From positions 62,001 through 126,000 of the forward strand of contig CAVPOY010000031.1 in the NCBI GenBank assembly GCA_963707135.1: 64,000 nt of DNA. The letters are read 5' to 3'. Of the stretch, positions 19,189 to 28,397 are shown one piece after another. Under the pieces are notes generated by a model. The model saw nothing but the letters and a program-made list of their open reading frames with translations. It was not told where the DNA came from and did no database searches. This DNA comes from JBGSTR01 sp963707135. Lineage in GTDB: Bacteria > Pseudomonadota > Gammaproteobacteria > Chromatiales > Chromatiaceae. Position numbers and translations under genes: made by a program. The first letter of the stretch is position 1. Each line of letters begins with the position of its first letter.

Positions 19189-20904
19189 TCAGTCCGAGGG
19201 CTCGATGCTGCCGGGAACCCACTCGGCGTCGAGACGCTCGCGCAGCCGCTGGGCGACCGGGTCGCCCTCCATGGTCGCCACCGCGGCCTCGCGCCGCTCG
19301 TCCGCCTCGCGGGCCTGGCGCTGGGCCAGTGTCTCCTGCTCCGGGCGTGCCACCCGGATGTCCAGCTTCAGCGGACCACCGAGCGCGCGCTCCAGCGCGT
19401 CGCGCAGCCGGGACTCGGCCCCTGGCACGCGAAGGTGCTCCGCGGCCGGGTCCAGCGAAAGCACGAGGCGGCCTTCGCCCCATTCCAGCAGGCCGCAATT
19501 GTGCGCGAGCTGGCTTGCTATTCCGCCTACCTTGAGCCGGCCTACCAGCCGGTGCCAATCGGCGGCCGAGGTCAGGGCGGCTGGGGCGCCCCGTCCAGCC
19601 TCCGCACCAGGTTGCGGCCGAGCCACACGCCCGGTATCCGGCGCGGGCTCGGCGACGCGATCGCTCGCGGTGCCGGAACTTGGAGCGGGCCGGCTCGCGG
19701 GTCCTCGAACCGATGCCGAAGATGCGCCGGCGTCATCCGCGGCCGCGCCGGGTCGTGCCGGGGCGTTCGGCTCCGGGACCTTCGAGACGGGACTGGCTGA
19801 AACCGGCACATCCCGGGGCGCCGCCGGACGGAAGGCCAGCGCCCGCAGCAGCACCATCTCGAAGCCGGCACGCGGGTCCGGGGCAAGCGGCAGGTCTTGC
19901 TGCCCCATCAGCGCGATCTGATAGAAGAGTTGGAGGTCCTCGGGGGAGAGCGCCTCGGCCAGCGCCGCCAGCCGCGCCCGGTCCGGATCATCCGGCGCCA
20001 GGGTCTCGGGCACCTGCTGGATCAGGGCGAGCCGGTGCAGCAGCGCGATCAGGTCCTTCAGCAGCTCGCCGAGCTCAGGTGTCATCGCGGCAACCCGCTC
20101 CACCTCGGCGAGCAGACGGGCCCCGTCGCCCGCCGCCAGGGCCTCGACGAGATCGAATGTCACGTCCCCGCTAACGGTGCCCAGCATCGCCCGTACGTCG
20201 TCCTCGGTCACCCGGCCGCCGCCGTAGGCGATCGCCTGGTCCAGCAGGCTCAGCCCGTCGCGCATGCTGCCGTCGGCCGCGCGGGCCAGCAGCGTCAGGG
20301 CCGGCACCTCGTAGGCCAGACCCTCGGCGTCCAGGACCTGCTGGAAGCGCGCTCGGATCTCGTCGGGCAGCAGCCGCCGCAGATTGAACTGCAGGCAACG
20401 CGAGAGCACCGTCACCGGGACCTTCTGGGGATCGGTGGTGGCCAGCAGGAACTTCACGTGGGTGGGCGGCTCCTCCAGGGTCTTCAGCAGGGCATTGAAG
20501 CTGTGGGAGGAGAACATGTGCACCTCGTCGATCAGGTACACCTTGAAACGCGCGTTCGCCGGCGCGTAGGGGACATTATCGAGCAGCTCCCGGGTCTGAT
20601 CGACCTTGGTACGGGAAGCCGCGTCGACCTCCAGCAGATCGACGAAACGGCCGGCATCGATCTCGCGGCACGCCGAGCACTCCCCGCAGGGGTGGGAGCT
20701 CACCCCCTGCTCGCAGTTCAGGGCCTTCGACAGGATGCGGGCCAGGGTCGTCTTGCCGACGCCGCGTGTGCCGGTGAACAGATAGGCGTGATGGAGCTGG
20801 TCGCGGTCCAGGGCGTTCGCGAGCGCGCGCACCACATGCTGCTGCCCGACCATGTCGTCGAACGACCTCGGGCGCCATTTGCGGGCGAGCACCTGGTAAG
20901 TCAT
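19189..20904 (-). CDS. dnaX: DNA polymerase III subunits tau/gamma
   Basis: Clamp-loader ATPase that also tethers polymerase and DnaB. The 571-aa protein starts MTYQVLARKWRPRSFDDMVG and shows a Walker A (FTGTRGVGKTTLARILSK), four zinc-binding Cys (CEQGVSSHPCGECSACREID), a DEVHMFS Walker B and the ATTDPQKVPVTVLSRC sensor. A Pro/Ala/Ser-rich linker leads to a C-terminal polymerase-binding region (WHRLVGRLKVGGIASQ). No A-rich slippery site for making gamma was seen in this GC-rich gene. It lies downstream of ffs. Confidence 0.97.
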   Translation of the reverse strand: MTYQVLARKWRPRSFDDMVGQQHVVRALANALDRDQLHHAYLFTGTRGVGKTTLARILSKALNCEQGVSSHPCGECSACREIDAGRFVDLLEVDAASRTKVDQTRELLDNVPYAPANARFKVYLIDEVHMFSSHSFNALLKTLEEPPTHVKFLLATTDPQKVPVTVLSRCLQFNLRRLLPDEIRARFQQVLDAEGLAYEVPALTLLARAADGSMRDGLSLLDQAIAYGGGRVTEDDVRAMLGTVSGDVTFDLVEALAAGDGARLLAEVERVAAMTPELGELLKDLIALLHRLALIQQVPETLAPDDPDRARLAALAEALSPEDLQLFYQIALMGQQDLPLAPDPRAGFEMVLLRALAFRPAAPRDVPVSASPVSKVPEPNAPARPGAAADDAGASSASVRGPASRPAPSSGTASDRVAEPAPDTGRVARPQPGAEAGRGAPAALTSAADWHRLVGRLKVGGIASQLAHNCGLLEWGEGRLVLSLDPAAEHLRVPGAESRLRDALERALGGPLKLDIRVARPEQETLAQRQAREADERREAAVATMEGDPVAQRLRERLDAEWVPGSIEPSD

Positions 20905-21114
20905 GCCGTGGTTCGATCGCTCCGGCGATACGTGCCGCGCGCGGGATGCGTAAGTTTAACCGGCACTGGCCCCTGCCGGCACCGGCCGAACCTTTGGGTG
21001 TCCGCGATGGCGGCACCCGATGCGGTTCCGGAACGGACCGCCACTACCCATCGCGTAAGGCCATCGGGAATGAAGGCAACGGGAGATCGCAATGGTCCGT
21101 TTCCGTCGAGCAGA

Positions 21115-21130
21115 AGCCCATGCATGGGCT
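21115..21130 (-). terminator. Palindrome downstream of ffs, possible terminator
   Basis: A perfect 16-nt palindrome (agcccatgcatgggct) starts about 27 nt past the 3' end of the mature 4.5S RNA in its direction of transcription. It could form a short hairpin and define the transcript end. No U-run follows, so intrinsic termination would be inefficient; it may simply be a 3'-end structure before dnaX. Confidence 0.3.
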
Positions 21131-21156
21131 CTCGCGACACCCTCCGAAGATTGGGC

Positions 21157-21268
21157 GGCGGTCTGCGCCAGCCACACCCCGGCACCCGCTTCCACCGCTG
21201 CGGCTGCTCCCTTCCGGGCCTGACCGGGTTCACGATTTCGCGCTGCGAGGGGACCGACGCCGACCACC
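21157..21268 (-). ncRNA. ffs: Signal recognition particle 4.5S RNA
   Basis: The RNA-strand core GGTCAGGCCCGGAAGGGAGC followed by AGCC is the universally conserved SRP domain IV loop bound by Ffh. Flanking arms pair: the first seven bases GGTGGTC are complementary to the last seven GACCGCC (one G-U pair), giving about 112 nt, close to the 114 nt of E. coli 4.5S RNA. A consensus-like promoter lies upstream and dnaX follows, a common gammaproteobacterial arrangement. Ends are deduced from pairing and may be off by a few nt. Confidence 0.95.
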
Positions 21269-21274
21269 ATAACG

Positions 21275-21303
21275 GCCGTGCCCCGGCCGGGCCGGGGCAC
21301 GGC
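21275..21303. repeat. 13-bp perfect inverted repeat in the ffs 5' leader
   Basis: Left arm 21275-21287 and right arm 21291-21303 are perfectly complementary over 13 GC-rich base pairs with a 3-nt loop. It lies between the predicted ffs promoter and the mature RNA 5' end, so it would be the 5' leader of the precursor. It has no adjacent T-run on the ffs strand. Confidence 0.8.
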
Positions 21304-21308
21304 GCAGA

Positions 21309-21337
21309 AGGTTAGCAAAGGGCAGGGCCAATAACAA
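21309..21337 (-). promoter_or_regulatory. Predicted sigma-70 promoter of ffs
   Basis: On the minus strand TTGTTA (-35, 21337-21332) and TAACCT (-10, 21314-21309) are separated by exactly 17 nt. Transcription would start near 21302, about 34 nt before the mature 4.5S RNA. The only minus-strand gene within reach is ffs. Confidence 0.6.
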
Positions 21338-21421
21338 ACGCCCAGGGTGCTGCTCGGGCCGGCGCTCGGCATCGCGAGTCGGCGCTGGTAGAGTAGAGCG
21401 CCCCGATTTCAGGTTGTACCC

Positions 21422-22726
21422 GTGGTCAGACCTCCGCGAAGCTCACCCGCCGGTTCACGCCGCCGCCCTTCCCGCGCGCTCGATGCCCTGTTGTTCGCCG
21501 CGGTCCTGGCCTCCGGGGCGTGCGTCGCCAGTGAGGACGCCGGTACGGAGCCAGGCTTTTGGGCGGGCGCGCTCGAGTCCGCCCGCGGCTGGTGGGACGG
21601 CTGGTGGGAAGAATCCCGGGGTCTCGCCGATCAGGCGATGGAGGACATCCGGGACGTCTTCTCGGACGGCCAGGACTTCGCCCACGTTTGGGAGAATGTG
21701 GTCCCCACGCTCGAGGACACGTTGGATCTTCAGGATCGGCGGGGCGAGCTTCCCGACCTGGCCTGGATCAGGGAGGACAAGGTCTCGAACCGGGCAGAGA
21801 TCGACGAGCTGCTGGACGAGGCCGTCGCCATTCTCTCGACGTCCCCGGTGCAGAGCTACCGCCAGCGCGTCCGCGAGCTTCAGCGCGAGATCGAGCGAGC
21901 CCGCGCGGACATCGCCGAGCATCGCCAGAGACGGGTCGCGGCACCCGCCGAGTCCACGATCAAGACCACCATCCGGGACCACGACCAGGCGATCGAGGCC
22001 AGAGAGGCGGACATCGCGCGCATGCAGCGCGAGCTCGCGCGTGTCGAACACGAGTTTACGGTCGAATTGCGCCGATCCGGGCTCGACCTCACCGACGAGC
22101 AGGTGGCCTTCCTGCTCAACACCGTGGTCGGCGACAACATGGTCGATCTCGGCATCGTCTTCGACAACGTGCGCGCGATCACCGACCAGCTTGAGCAACT
22201 GGTCGAGCAGAGCGGAGAGGACCTGCAGAGCGCCCGCCGCTACTACGGACTCTACGTGGTGCTGCTCGAGGCCCTGAAGCGGATGCACGTCCAGATCGAG
22301 GAGGCGATCGCCGAGGAATACATTCCCCAGATCGACTCCATCAGCACACGGGCCCAACAGCTTTCCGGCGAGACACGGCGACTGCAGCGCGAATCGCCCG
22401 GCAAGCATGACCAGCTTGCCGCCAACCTCGAGGCCCAGCAGCTCACCATCGAGGCGGCCGGGGTCTACCGCCAGTACCTGCTCGACCAGTCCGACCGGGT
22501 ACGCAAGGCGCGCGCTGAGCTGGAGAAGGACATCGCGGCGGCCTGGAACACCTACGAGACCGTTCGCGTAACCGGAGAATTGGTAGGGTTGGTGCAGTCC
22601 AGTCAGCGGCTGCTCGACGGCCTGATGAACCGCCAGGTGCCGGCGCTGCGTCCGTTCGAGAACCTGGAGCTGAGACGCGAGTTCGAGAAGCTCACCGACC
22701 AGCTCCGAACCGCGCGCCCAGGCTAG
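21422..22726 (+). CDS. Secreted coiled-coil protein of unknown function
   Basis: 434 aa from GTG 21422. The N-terminus has a basic stretch and hydrophobic segment ending SGACVASEDAG, a signal peptide or possibly a lipobox-like site (Ala-Ser-Gly-Ala-Cys). The rest is highly charged and helical, with long heptad-like regions (RVRELQREIERARADIAEH; AREADIARMQRELARVEHE), and no enzyme motif was seen. It is divergent from ffs. Likely a periplasmic or outer-membrane-anchored structural protein; no family recognised. Confidence 0.75.
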   Translation: MVRPPRSSPAGSRRRPSRALDALLFAAVLASGACVASEDAGTEPGFWAGALESARGWWDGWWEESRGLADQAMEDIRDVFSDGQDFAHVWENVVPTLEDTLDLQDRRGELPDLAWIREDKVSNRAEIDELLDEAVAILSTSPVQSYRQRVRELQREIERARADIAEHRQRRVAAPAESTIKTTIRDHDQAIEAREADIARMQRELARVEHEFTVELRRSGLDLTDEQVAFLLNTVVGDNMVDLGIVFDNVRAITDQLEQLVEQSGEDLQSARRYYGLYVVLLEALKRMHVQIEEAIAEEYIPQIDSISTRAQQLSGETRRLQRESPGKHDQLAANLEAQQLTIEAAGVYRQYLLDQSDRVRKARAELEKDIAAAWNTYETVRVTGELVGLVQSSQRLLDGLMNRQVPALRPFENLELRREFEKLTDQLRTARPG

Positions 22727-22828
22727 CGTCGCGCGCGGCCACCGTTCGATGATTCGCCGAGAACAATCGTCCGCCCCTCGACCGGAGCCCGAGCGAGGCC
22801 GAGGACGGCAACACACCGGGAGTCCGCC

Positions 22829-23644
22829 ATGAAGTTCGCTCGATTCATCGATGACCGGGGAGTCCACCACTACGGGACACCCCTGGACCCATCCCGCGCC
22901 CTCCGACTCGAAGGCGACCCCTTCGCCGGATTGGCGCGGACCGGCGACGAGCTCCCCGTCACCCGCTGGCTGGCGCCAGTGCTTCCGGTCAACGTCTTCG
23001 GGATCGGACTCAACTACCGCGCCCACGCCGAGGAGACCGGCGCGGCAATACCGGAGAACCCCGTGGTCTTCATGAAGCCCACCACCGCGGTGTCCAACCC
23101 GGGTGACCCGATACCGCTGCCCATTGCCTGCGAGCACGGGCCCGAGGTGGACTTCGAGGCCGAGCTCGCCGTCGTCATCGGCCGCACGGCGCGCGACGTG
23201 CCGCCGGAGCGGGCGCTGGAGTACGTGCTCGGCTACTGCTGCGCCAACGACGTATCGGCCCGCCGCTGGCAGAAGCAGGGCGGCGCCGGCCAATGGGTGC
23301 GCGGCAAGAGCTTCGACGGCTTCTGCCCGCTCGGACCGGTGCTTGTGACCGCGGACGAGATCCCGGACCCGCAGGCGCTCGGCGTGACCTGCACGCTGAA
23401 CGGCGAGCGGGTCCAGACCGGGCACACCTCGGACATGATCTTCCCGGTTGCCGAGCTGATCGCCTTCCTGAGCCGCGACACCACGCTGCTGCCCGGTACC
23501 CTGATCCTGACTGGAACGCCGCCCGGTGTCGGCTTCGCCCGCACCCCACCGCTGTTCCTCGCGGACGGCGACCGGGTCGTCGTCCAGATCGAGGGGATCG
23601 GCGAGCTGGAAAACCCCGTGGTGGAGACTCGGCGCCCCGGATGA
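22829..23644 (+). CDS. Fumarylacetoacetate hydrolase family protein
   Basis: 271 aa with the FAH C-terminal domain: FGIGLNYRAHAEETG, PVVFMKPTTAVSNPGDPI, the metal-binding EVDFEAELAVVIGR (Glu ligands), the ND after CCA, and KSFDGFCPLGPVL. Enzymes of this fold split or decarboxylate beta-diketo acids, or act as acylpyruvases and oxaloacetate decarboxylases. The actual substrate is unknown. It stands alone between two secreted-protein genes. Confidence 0.88.
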   Translation: MKFARFIDDRGVHHYGTPLDPSRALRLEGDPFAGLARTGDELPVTRWLAPVLPVNVFGIGLNYRAHAEETGAAIPENPVVFMKPTTAVSNPGDPIPLPIACEHGPEVDFEAELAVVIGRTARDVPPERALEYVLGYCCANDVSARRWQKQGGAGQWVRGKSFDGFCPLGPVLVTADEIPDPQALGVTCTLNGERVQTGHTSDMIFPVAELIAFLSRDTTLLPGTLILTGTPPGVGFARTPPLFLADGDRVVVQIEGIGELENPVVETRRPG

Positions 23645-23665
23645 TCGGCCGCGGCCCCCGGCGCT

Positions 23666-24223
23666 TCAGCGCCGCTGACGCACCTCACCCGCGTAGGCAT
23701 AGGGCGTGGCGCGTCCCAGGGGCTTGTAGCCGAATACGATGTCGCCCCGGGTGCCGTCCTCGAGCGCCAGCTGACCGATGCCGTTGCGCCCATCCTGCTC
23801 GCGGATGATGTCGGCCCAGCCCCGGCGCCCGTCGTCGCAGGAGACGTCGAAGATCGCGTCCGCCGAGCCGGCGAGCACGTTGTAGCTGCCGCTGCAGCTG
23901 TTGGCGCCGTTCGAGACCTGGAAGGACGCGGCGAAGGGGCTGGAGCTGTAGTGCCCCATGTAGGTCGATCCCTCCATGACCACCGCGAAGGGACCGGACG
24001 TGGACTGGCCCGGCGGCAGCTCGCTCGCGCGCGGTTCGTCGAGATAATCGATAACGCGGCTGTAACAGGCGGGGTAGCTCTCGAGGTCCAGATTCGCGCA
24101 GAGCCGCTCGGCGTAATCGTCCGGCGTGACCCGGGTGGCGACGCCGCCGATATGGCCGGTCGTGAAAAGGCCGCAACCGCAGAGCGAAGCGGCGAGGCCA
24201 ATTGCAACGAAGACTCTGGACAT
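23666..24223 (-). CDS. Putative lipoprotein
   Basis: Starting at ATG 24223 the 185-aa protein has a signal peptide with a lipobox (AASLCGC; acylated Cys about residue 16). The mature part is rich in Gly/Ser and has a Cys pair (NSCSGS, DVSCDD) that may form a disulfide, with short beta-like motifs. No family recognised with certainty. Convergent with the FAH gene. Confidence 0.7.
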   Translation of the reverse strand: MSRVFVAIGLAASLCGCGLFTTGHIGGVATRVTPDDYAERLCANLDLESYPACYSRVIDYLDEPRASELPPGQSTSGPFAVVMEGSTYMGHYSSSPFAASFQVSNGANSCSGSYNVLAGSADAIFDVSCDDGRRGWADIIREQDGRNGIGQLALEDGTRGDIVFGYKPLGRATPYAYAGEVRQRR

Positions 24224-24520
24224 GCTGCGGCTTCTCCTCCGTCGGACCCCTGCCGAGGGCGGCACGCGCCCGCCGACGCTCGGAGTTTAGCCCCATCGGT
24301 CTCGCAGTTGTGGAGCCTGGTTCTCAGCCCTGCGCCGTTTCAGCGATGTGGCCTCGGTCCAGGTTCGGACGCCGCAAACCGGCCACAATGAGCGGAGTAA
24401 CGGCCTTGGCCGACCAGCGAGGGCGTCGCCAGTGGCAACATTCTCCCGGTCGATGGGCCGTGGAGACGAGGCGAATCGCCCGTACCCATCCGAGAACGCA
24501 ACCCGAGCGGAAGCACCCTG

Positions 24521-24910
24521 ATGAGGCCGACACCCAGCAGCCTTCAGAATCGCCACGCACCCGGAATCAGGCTATTCGCGAGCCTGATGACGCTCGCCCT
24601 GCTCGCCGGGTGCGGTCGCCCGCTGTCGCTCGACAGCACGATCCCCCGAAAAGTCGCCGAAATCGGCTGCGTCAGCCGGTGCCAGAGCGCAAAGGACACC
24701 TGCGACGCGGACGCCCGATACGCCTACCGTCAATGCGAGACTGGATACTCCGAGGCCATCCGCGACTACCGCTGGTGCCAGGCGTCCGGCGACGAGCAGT
24801 GCGGCTACCCCTGGTGGTCCTGCGCGGAGAACCTCTACGGTTATTGCAGCAACCGCTATTGGGATTGCCGAAACGCCTGCCGGGCGACGGAGAGCCGCCG
24901 CTACGACTAG
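24521..24910 (+). CDS. Putative cysteine-rich lipoprotein
   Basis: 129 aa. The N-terminal hydrophobic segment LFASLMTLALLAGC is a type II signal peptide with lipobox (Leu-Ala-Gly-Cys). The mature part has about ten Cys in regular spacing (CVSRCQSAKDTC, then WWSC, YGYCSNRYWDC), suggesting a disulfide-bonded fold. Family not recognised. An intergenic gap of about 300 bp lies on each side. Confidence 0.7.
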   Translation: MRPTPSSLQNRHAPGIRLFASLMTLALLAGCGRPLSLDSTIPRKVAEIGCVSRCQSAKDTCDADARYAYRQCETGYSEAIRDYRWCQASGDEQCGYPWWSCAENLYGYCSNRYWDCRNACRATESRRYD

Positions 24911-25216
24911 TCGACCGCACACCAACTGAAGCGGCCGCGGGCGACCAACACCCCGCCCGTCAAGGGACCTCGACGGCGAGGCGGCGAGAACGTCGAAAGG
25001 CAGCGGCCCGGAAAAATAGGCATCGGCAAAAGAGCCGTTGCCGCGTTAGCATAGTCTGCCTCTAACCGCCCGCGGTATCCAATGGCCCGCCCTGTCGACA
25101 GCATTGCCTTAATGTCACTGCCGGGAACGGCCGTTCGTGGTGGACGGATTCGGCGCGGGCGTGGCGCCGTCTCTGTCCTGCCGCCGCCCCCATCGCGGTT
25201 TTCTGGTGCTTAGCCG
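24911..25216. other. Intergenic region with no recognised feature
   Basis: About 305 bp between the Cys-rich lipoprotein and the cation-efflux gene. No repeats, RNA genes or clear promoter were seen. Confidence 0.5.
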
Positions 25217-26101
25217 ATGGCCGGTCCGGATTCTCCCATGGGTCGCGACACGGCGAGACTGCTTCGGCTCGCCACTACCGCGTCGGTCGCCACCGCGAGC
25301 GTACTGATCGTTGCCAAGCTCGTTGCCTGGCTGATGACGGGCTCCGTGGCCGTCCTGGCCTCCCTGGTCGATTCCCTGATGGACGCGGCGGCCTCGCTGA
25401 TCAATTTCTTCGCGGTACGCTATTCGCTGAAGCCCGCGGACGCCGAGCACCGATTCGGGCACGGCAAGGCGGAACCGCTGGCCGGACTCGCCCAGGCGGC
25501 CTTCATCGCCGGATCCTCGGTCTTCCTGATGCTCGAGGCCGCCGACCGCTTGCTCCACCCCGTGGAGCTCCAAGCGGCGGGCGCCGGCATCGGCGTGATG
25601 CTGTTCGCGATGGTGGCCACATTGGGGTTGCTCGCCGTCCAGCGCTATGTGATCCGGCGCACCGGGTCCACGGCGATCAAGGCCGACGCGCTCCACTATG
25701 CGACCGACCTGCTGACCAACACGGTGGTCCTGGTGGGGTTGTTCCTTGCGTCCGCGGGCTGGCCCCTGGCGGACCCGCTGCTCGCGCTGGGTGTGGCATT
25801 TTACATCCTGTTCAGCGCCGGACAGATCGCCCTGGAGGCCTGGCACTTGTTGCTCGACCGCGAGGTCCCGGACACCCTGCGCCAGGAGATTCTGGACGCC
25901 GCCCGCAACGACGAGCGGGTCCTCGGCGTACATGATCTGCGAACGCGGCGTTCCGGGCAGACCCTGTTCGTGCAGCTGCATCTGGAGATTGATGGCGAAA
26001 TCAGCCTGGCCGAGGCCCACGCGATCGGGGACTCGGCGGAAGCGCGAATCCTTGCCGTCGCCGAAGATGCGGAGCTGTTGATCCACACCGACCCGGTCTA
26101 G
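25217..26101 (+). CDS. fieF: Cation diffusion facilitator (FieF/YiiP type)
   Basis: Inner-membrane metal/proton antiporter exporting divalent cations (Zn2+, Fe2+, Cd2+). The 294-aa protein has six predicted helices. Metal site A residues are visible as Asp in SLVDSLMDAAAS and His/Asp in ADALHYATDLLTN. The cytoplasmic domain carries GVHDLRTRRSGQTLFVQLHL and a final HTDPV. Length matches YiiP/FieF (about 300 aa). Substrate is inferred from family only. Confidence 0.92.
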   Translation: MAGPDSPMGRDTARLLRLATTASVATASVLIVAKLVAWLMTGSVAVLASLVDSLMDAAASLINFFAVRYSLKPADAEHRFGHGKAEPLAGLAQAAFIAGSSVFLMLEAADRLLHPVELQAAGAGIGVMLFAMVATLGLLAVQRYVIRRTGSTAIKADALHYATDLLTNTVVLVGLFLASAGWPLADPLLALGVAFYILFSAGQIALEAWHLLLDREVPDTLRQEILDAARNDERVLGVHDLRTRRSGQTLFVQLHLEIDGEISLAEAHAIGDSAEARILAVAEDAELLIHTDPV

Positions 26102-26187
26102 GGCGAGCCACCCTTGGCCCGGTCGCGAAACGCAACAGATCGGCGTCCCTAGCCGCCCGCCGCCGCGCGGGTCATCCGCCCCAGACC

Positions 26188-27255
26188 ATGATCGATATCC
26201 GACCCGGAACCGACGAAGACCGGCCCCGCATCCTGGCCCGCATCGAGGAGGTCTTCGGCCCGGAGCCCGCGCAACGCACGGACCGCCTCTGGCATTGGCA
26301 GTGGCATCTGGACCCGCGGCTCGAATCGCCGGGATACAAGGGCATCGTCGCCGAGTGGCGCGATGAGATCATCGGCAACCTGGGCACCATCCCGGCCGGG
26401 CTGCATATCGGTGGCGAGCCGGTCGATGCCTGCTGGTGCGTCGACGCCTTCGTTCACTGGGGATCGGTGCGGCGCGCCCTGCGGGAGCAACGGCGCGGCG
26501 CCAACAGGGGATCGGCGGCACCCTCCAAGGGCATCGCCAACGCGCTCTTCGACCACCCGGCCGCGCCGCGGATCCAGCTCGGAAAGCACATCTCCGACGA
26601 CATGAGGGCCATCGTTCAGCGGATCGGGTTCGAGCCCCAGCCCGAAAGCGGCAGCCTGCACCGGAGGGTCTCGCTCCGCCACACCATCGGCGGGGCGGTC
26701 GGCGCCCCGCTGGGCGCCCTGCTCGGCGGCATGGCCAACCTCTGGCTGCCGAGGATCGGCAAGCCCGGGATGCCGGTCCGCGTCCTGGCAGGCGCGTTCG
26801 ACGAACGTTTCGATGCGCTTTGGGAGCAGGCAAGGTCGCGGTACCCGGCCATCACGCGGCGCGACTCGAATACACTCGAATGGCGCTACCGGCAACATCC
26901 GGCCAACACCTACGACGTGCTGGTCGCGGAATCGAACGGTGAGCTCCGGGGCTACGCGGTCCTGCTGCGCTATGCGAGAGACGGACGACGGCGCGCCAAG
27001 CTCGTCGACCTCCTGGCCGCGCCGGAGGACGCCGATGCCCTGCGCTCGCTGGTGGCCGGCTCACTGAGATTCCTGCGCGCGCACCATGTCGAGCGGGTCG
27101 AGACCTTCGCCAGCGGCCCGGCCGCGAGCGCGCTTTTCCGTAATGCGGGATTTACTGAACGCCTGACCAAGTCCGAGAAGCCCCAGCCGATGGTGGCGCG
27201 ACGCTTCCCCGGAACCAATCCCTACGTCACCCAGGGCGACGGGGACGGGGGGTGA
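26188..27255 (+). CDS. GNAT-family N-acetyltransferase-like protein
   Basis: 355 aa with a GNAT N-terminus (IDIRPGTDEDRPRILARIEEVFG) and a second acyltransferase-like half (TLEWRYRQHPANTYDVLVAE, ASALFRNAGFTERL). This two-lobed layout occurs in enzymes of polysaccharide or capsule loci that acylate amino sugars. The next gene downstream (37 bp) looks like a surface glycan transferase, supporting an envelope-sugar role. Substrate unknown. Confidence 0.75.
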   Translation: MIDIRPGTDEDRPRILARIEEVFGPEPAQRTDRLWHWQWHLDPRLESPGYKGIVAEWRDEIIGNLGTIPAGLHIGGEPVDACWCVDAFVHWGSVRRALREQRRGANRGSAAPSKGIANALFDHPAAPRIQLGKHISDDMRAIVQRIGFEPQPESGSLHRRVSLRHTIGGAVGAPLGALLGGMANLWLPRIGKPGMPVRVLAGAFDERFDALWEQARSRYPAITRRDSNTLEWRYRQHPANTYDVLVAESNGELRGYAVLLRYARDGRRRAKLVDLLAAPEDADALRSLVAGSLRFLRAHHVERVETFASGPAASALFRNAGFTERLTKSEKPQPMVARRFPGTNPYVTQGDGDGG

Positions 27256-27292
27256 CGGGTCGATTCGATCGCCGCCGCTGCCGGACACGGCC

Positions 27293-28208
27293 GTGACGCT
27301 ATGGCGGCGCCCGCTGCAACGGATCGCGCGGCGAATCGGCCGCCTACGCGACGACCGCGAGGAGTCCGGAAAGCAGCTCCAATGGTTCCTTCTGGCCGGC
27401 TGGCGTGACCGCGCAGACTGGCCCAGGCCCGAGCCCGCCGCGCTAACGCCCATCTACCCACCGGACGACGCTTTCTGGGCCGACCCATTCGCCTGGTCCG
27501 ACGCGGGCCGCCACTTCGTCTTCTTCGAGGAGTACCCGTTCCGTTCGCGGCTCGGGCGCATCAGCTGCATCGAGCTGGACCGGAACGCCCGTCCCGTGGG
27601 CGGCGCGACGCCGGTCATCGACGAGCCGTGGCACCTGTCCTACCCGTTCCTGCTCGCGTTCGACGGCTCGCTGTACATGGTCCCGGAATCATCCGCCTCG
27701 AAGCGCATCGACCTCTACCGCTGCGTCTCCTTCCCGTTCCACTGGCGGCGCGAGAGGACCCTGATCGCGGGCATCAGGGCCGCCGACGCGACCCTCTTCG
27801 AGCATGACGGGCGCTGGTGGCTGTTCTGCGCGGCACGGCTGGGCCGGGCGCGACTCAACGATTCCCTGTTCGCGTTCCACGCGAGCTCGCCGTTGAGCGA
27901 CCGCTGGGTGCCCCACGAGAGAAATCCACTGGTGCGCGACTACGAGCGCGGCCGGCCGGCCGGGCGCATCTTTCGCGACGCAGGCGGGACGACTGCTGCG
28001 CCCGTCGCAGAACTGCGTCCGGCGTTACGGGTTCGGGCTGAATCTCGGCGAGATCACCGCCCTGTCGCCCCAGCACTTCGCCGAGCGCCGTGTCTGGCGG
28101 GCTACGGGACCCGAGGCGGGCGGCTGGCGGGCGATGCACCACCTGGACTGGCACGACGGGCTGATGGTGATGGACGCCCAGCGGCTGATACCGCTCGTCT
28201 CGGATTGA
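27293..28208 (+). pseudogene. GIPC-transferase-like/formyltransferase-associated sugar transferase, frameshifted
   Basis: The first frame (from GTG 27293) encodes a five-bladed-propeller-like region typical of the glucosamine inositolphosphorylceramide transferase N-terminal domain: FWADPFAWSDAGRHFVFFEE, DEPWHLSYPFLLAFDGSLYM, AADATLFEHDGRWWLFC. After RIFRDAGG the frame loses similarity. One base earlier in the GGG at 27986-27988 the family-like C-terminus resumes: RLLRPSQNCVRRYGFGLNLG through WHDGLMVMDAQRLIP and stops at 28206-28208. A 1-nt insertion (or sequencing error) is therefore likely. It is next to a GNAT gene. Confidence 0.7.
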
Positions 28209-28268
28209 TACCGAGTTTTCGGTCGTCTGGGGGGTAACCGGCAACTACGCGACGTAGTTGCTCAACGC

Positions 28269-28297
28269 GTAGGTTGGGCTGAGGCACGAAGCCGAAC
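28269..28297 (-). repeat. Dispersed palindromic repeat, copy 1
   Basis: Minus-strand form of a roughly 29-nt sequence with consensus GTTNGGGCTCGTTCCTCGCC followed by CCAACCTAC. It is inverted relative to the copy at 28361, about 60 bp away. Similar REP-like words are common in proteobacterial intergenic DNA. Confidence 0.6.
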
Positions 28298-28360
28298 GAG
28301 ACTCTTTGGACGACCGCGCTCGGAGCCCAGCGCGAATACCTGCTCTCACCTCAAGCCCCC

Positions 28361-28389
28361 GTTGGGGCTCGTTCCTCGCCCCAACCTAC
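28361..28389 (+). repeat. Dispersed palindromic repeat, copy 2
   Basis: Reads GTTGGGGCTCGTTCCTCGCC then CCAACCTAC; the GTTGGGG and CCCCAAC ends are self-complementary, so a hairpin can form. It pairs as an inverted copy with 28269-28297 and is nearly identical to 34108-34136. Confidence 0.65.
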
Positions 28390-28397
28390 CGGACCAT

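Noticed and set aside
19189..20904. Programmed frameshift in dnaX producing gamma.
   Set aside because: No A-rich slippery heptamer with downstream hairpin was seen in the gene.
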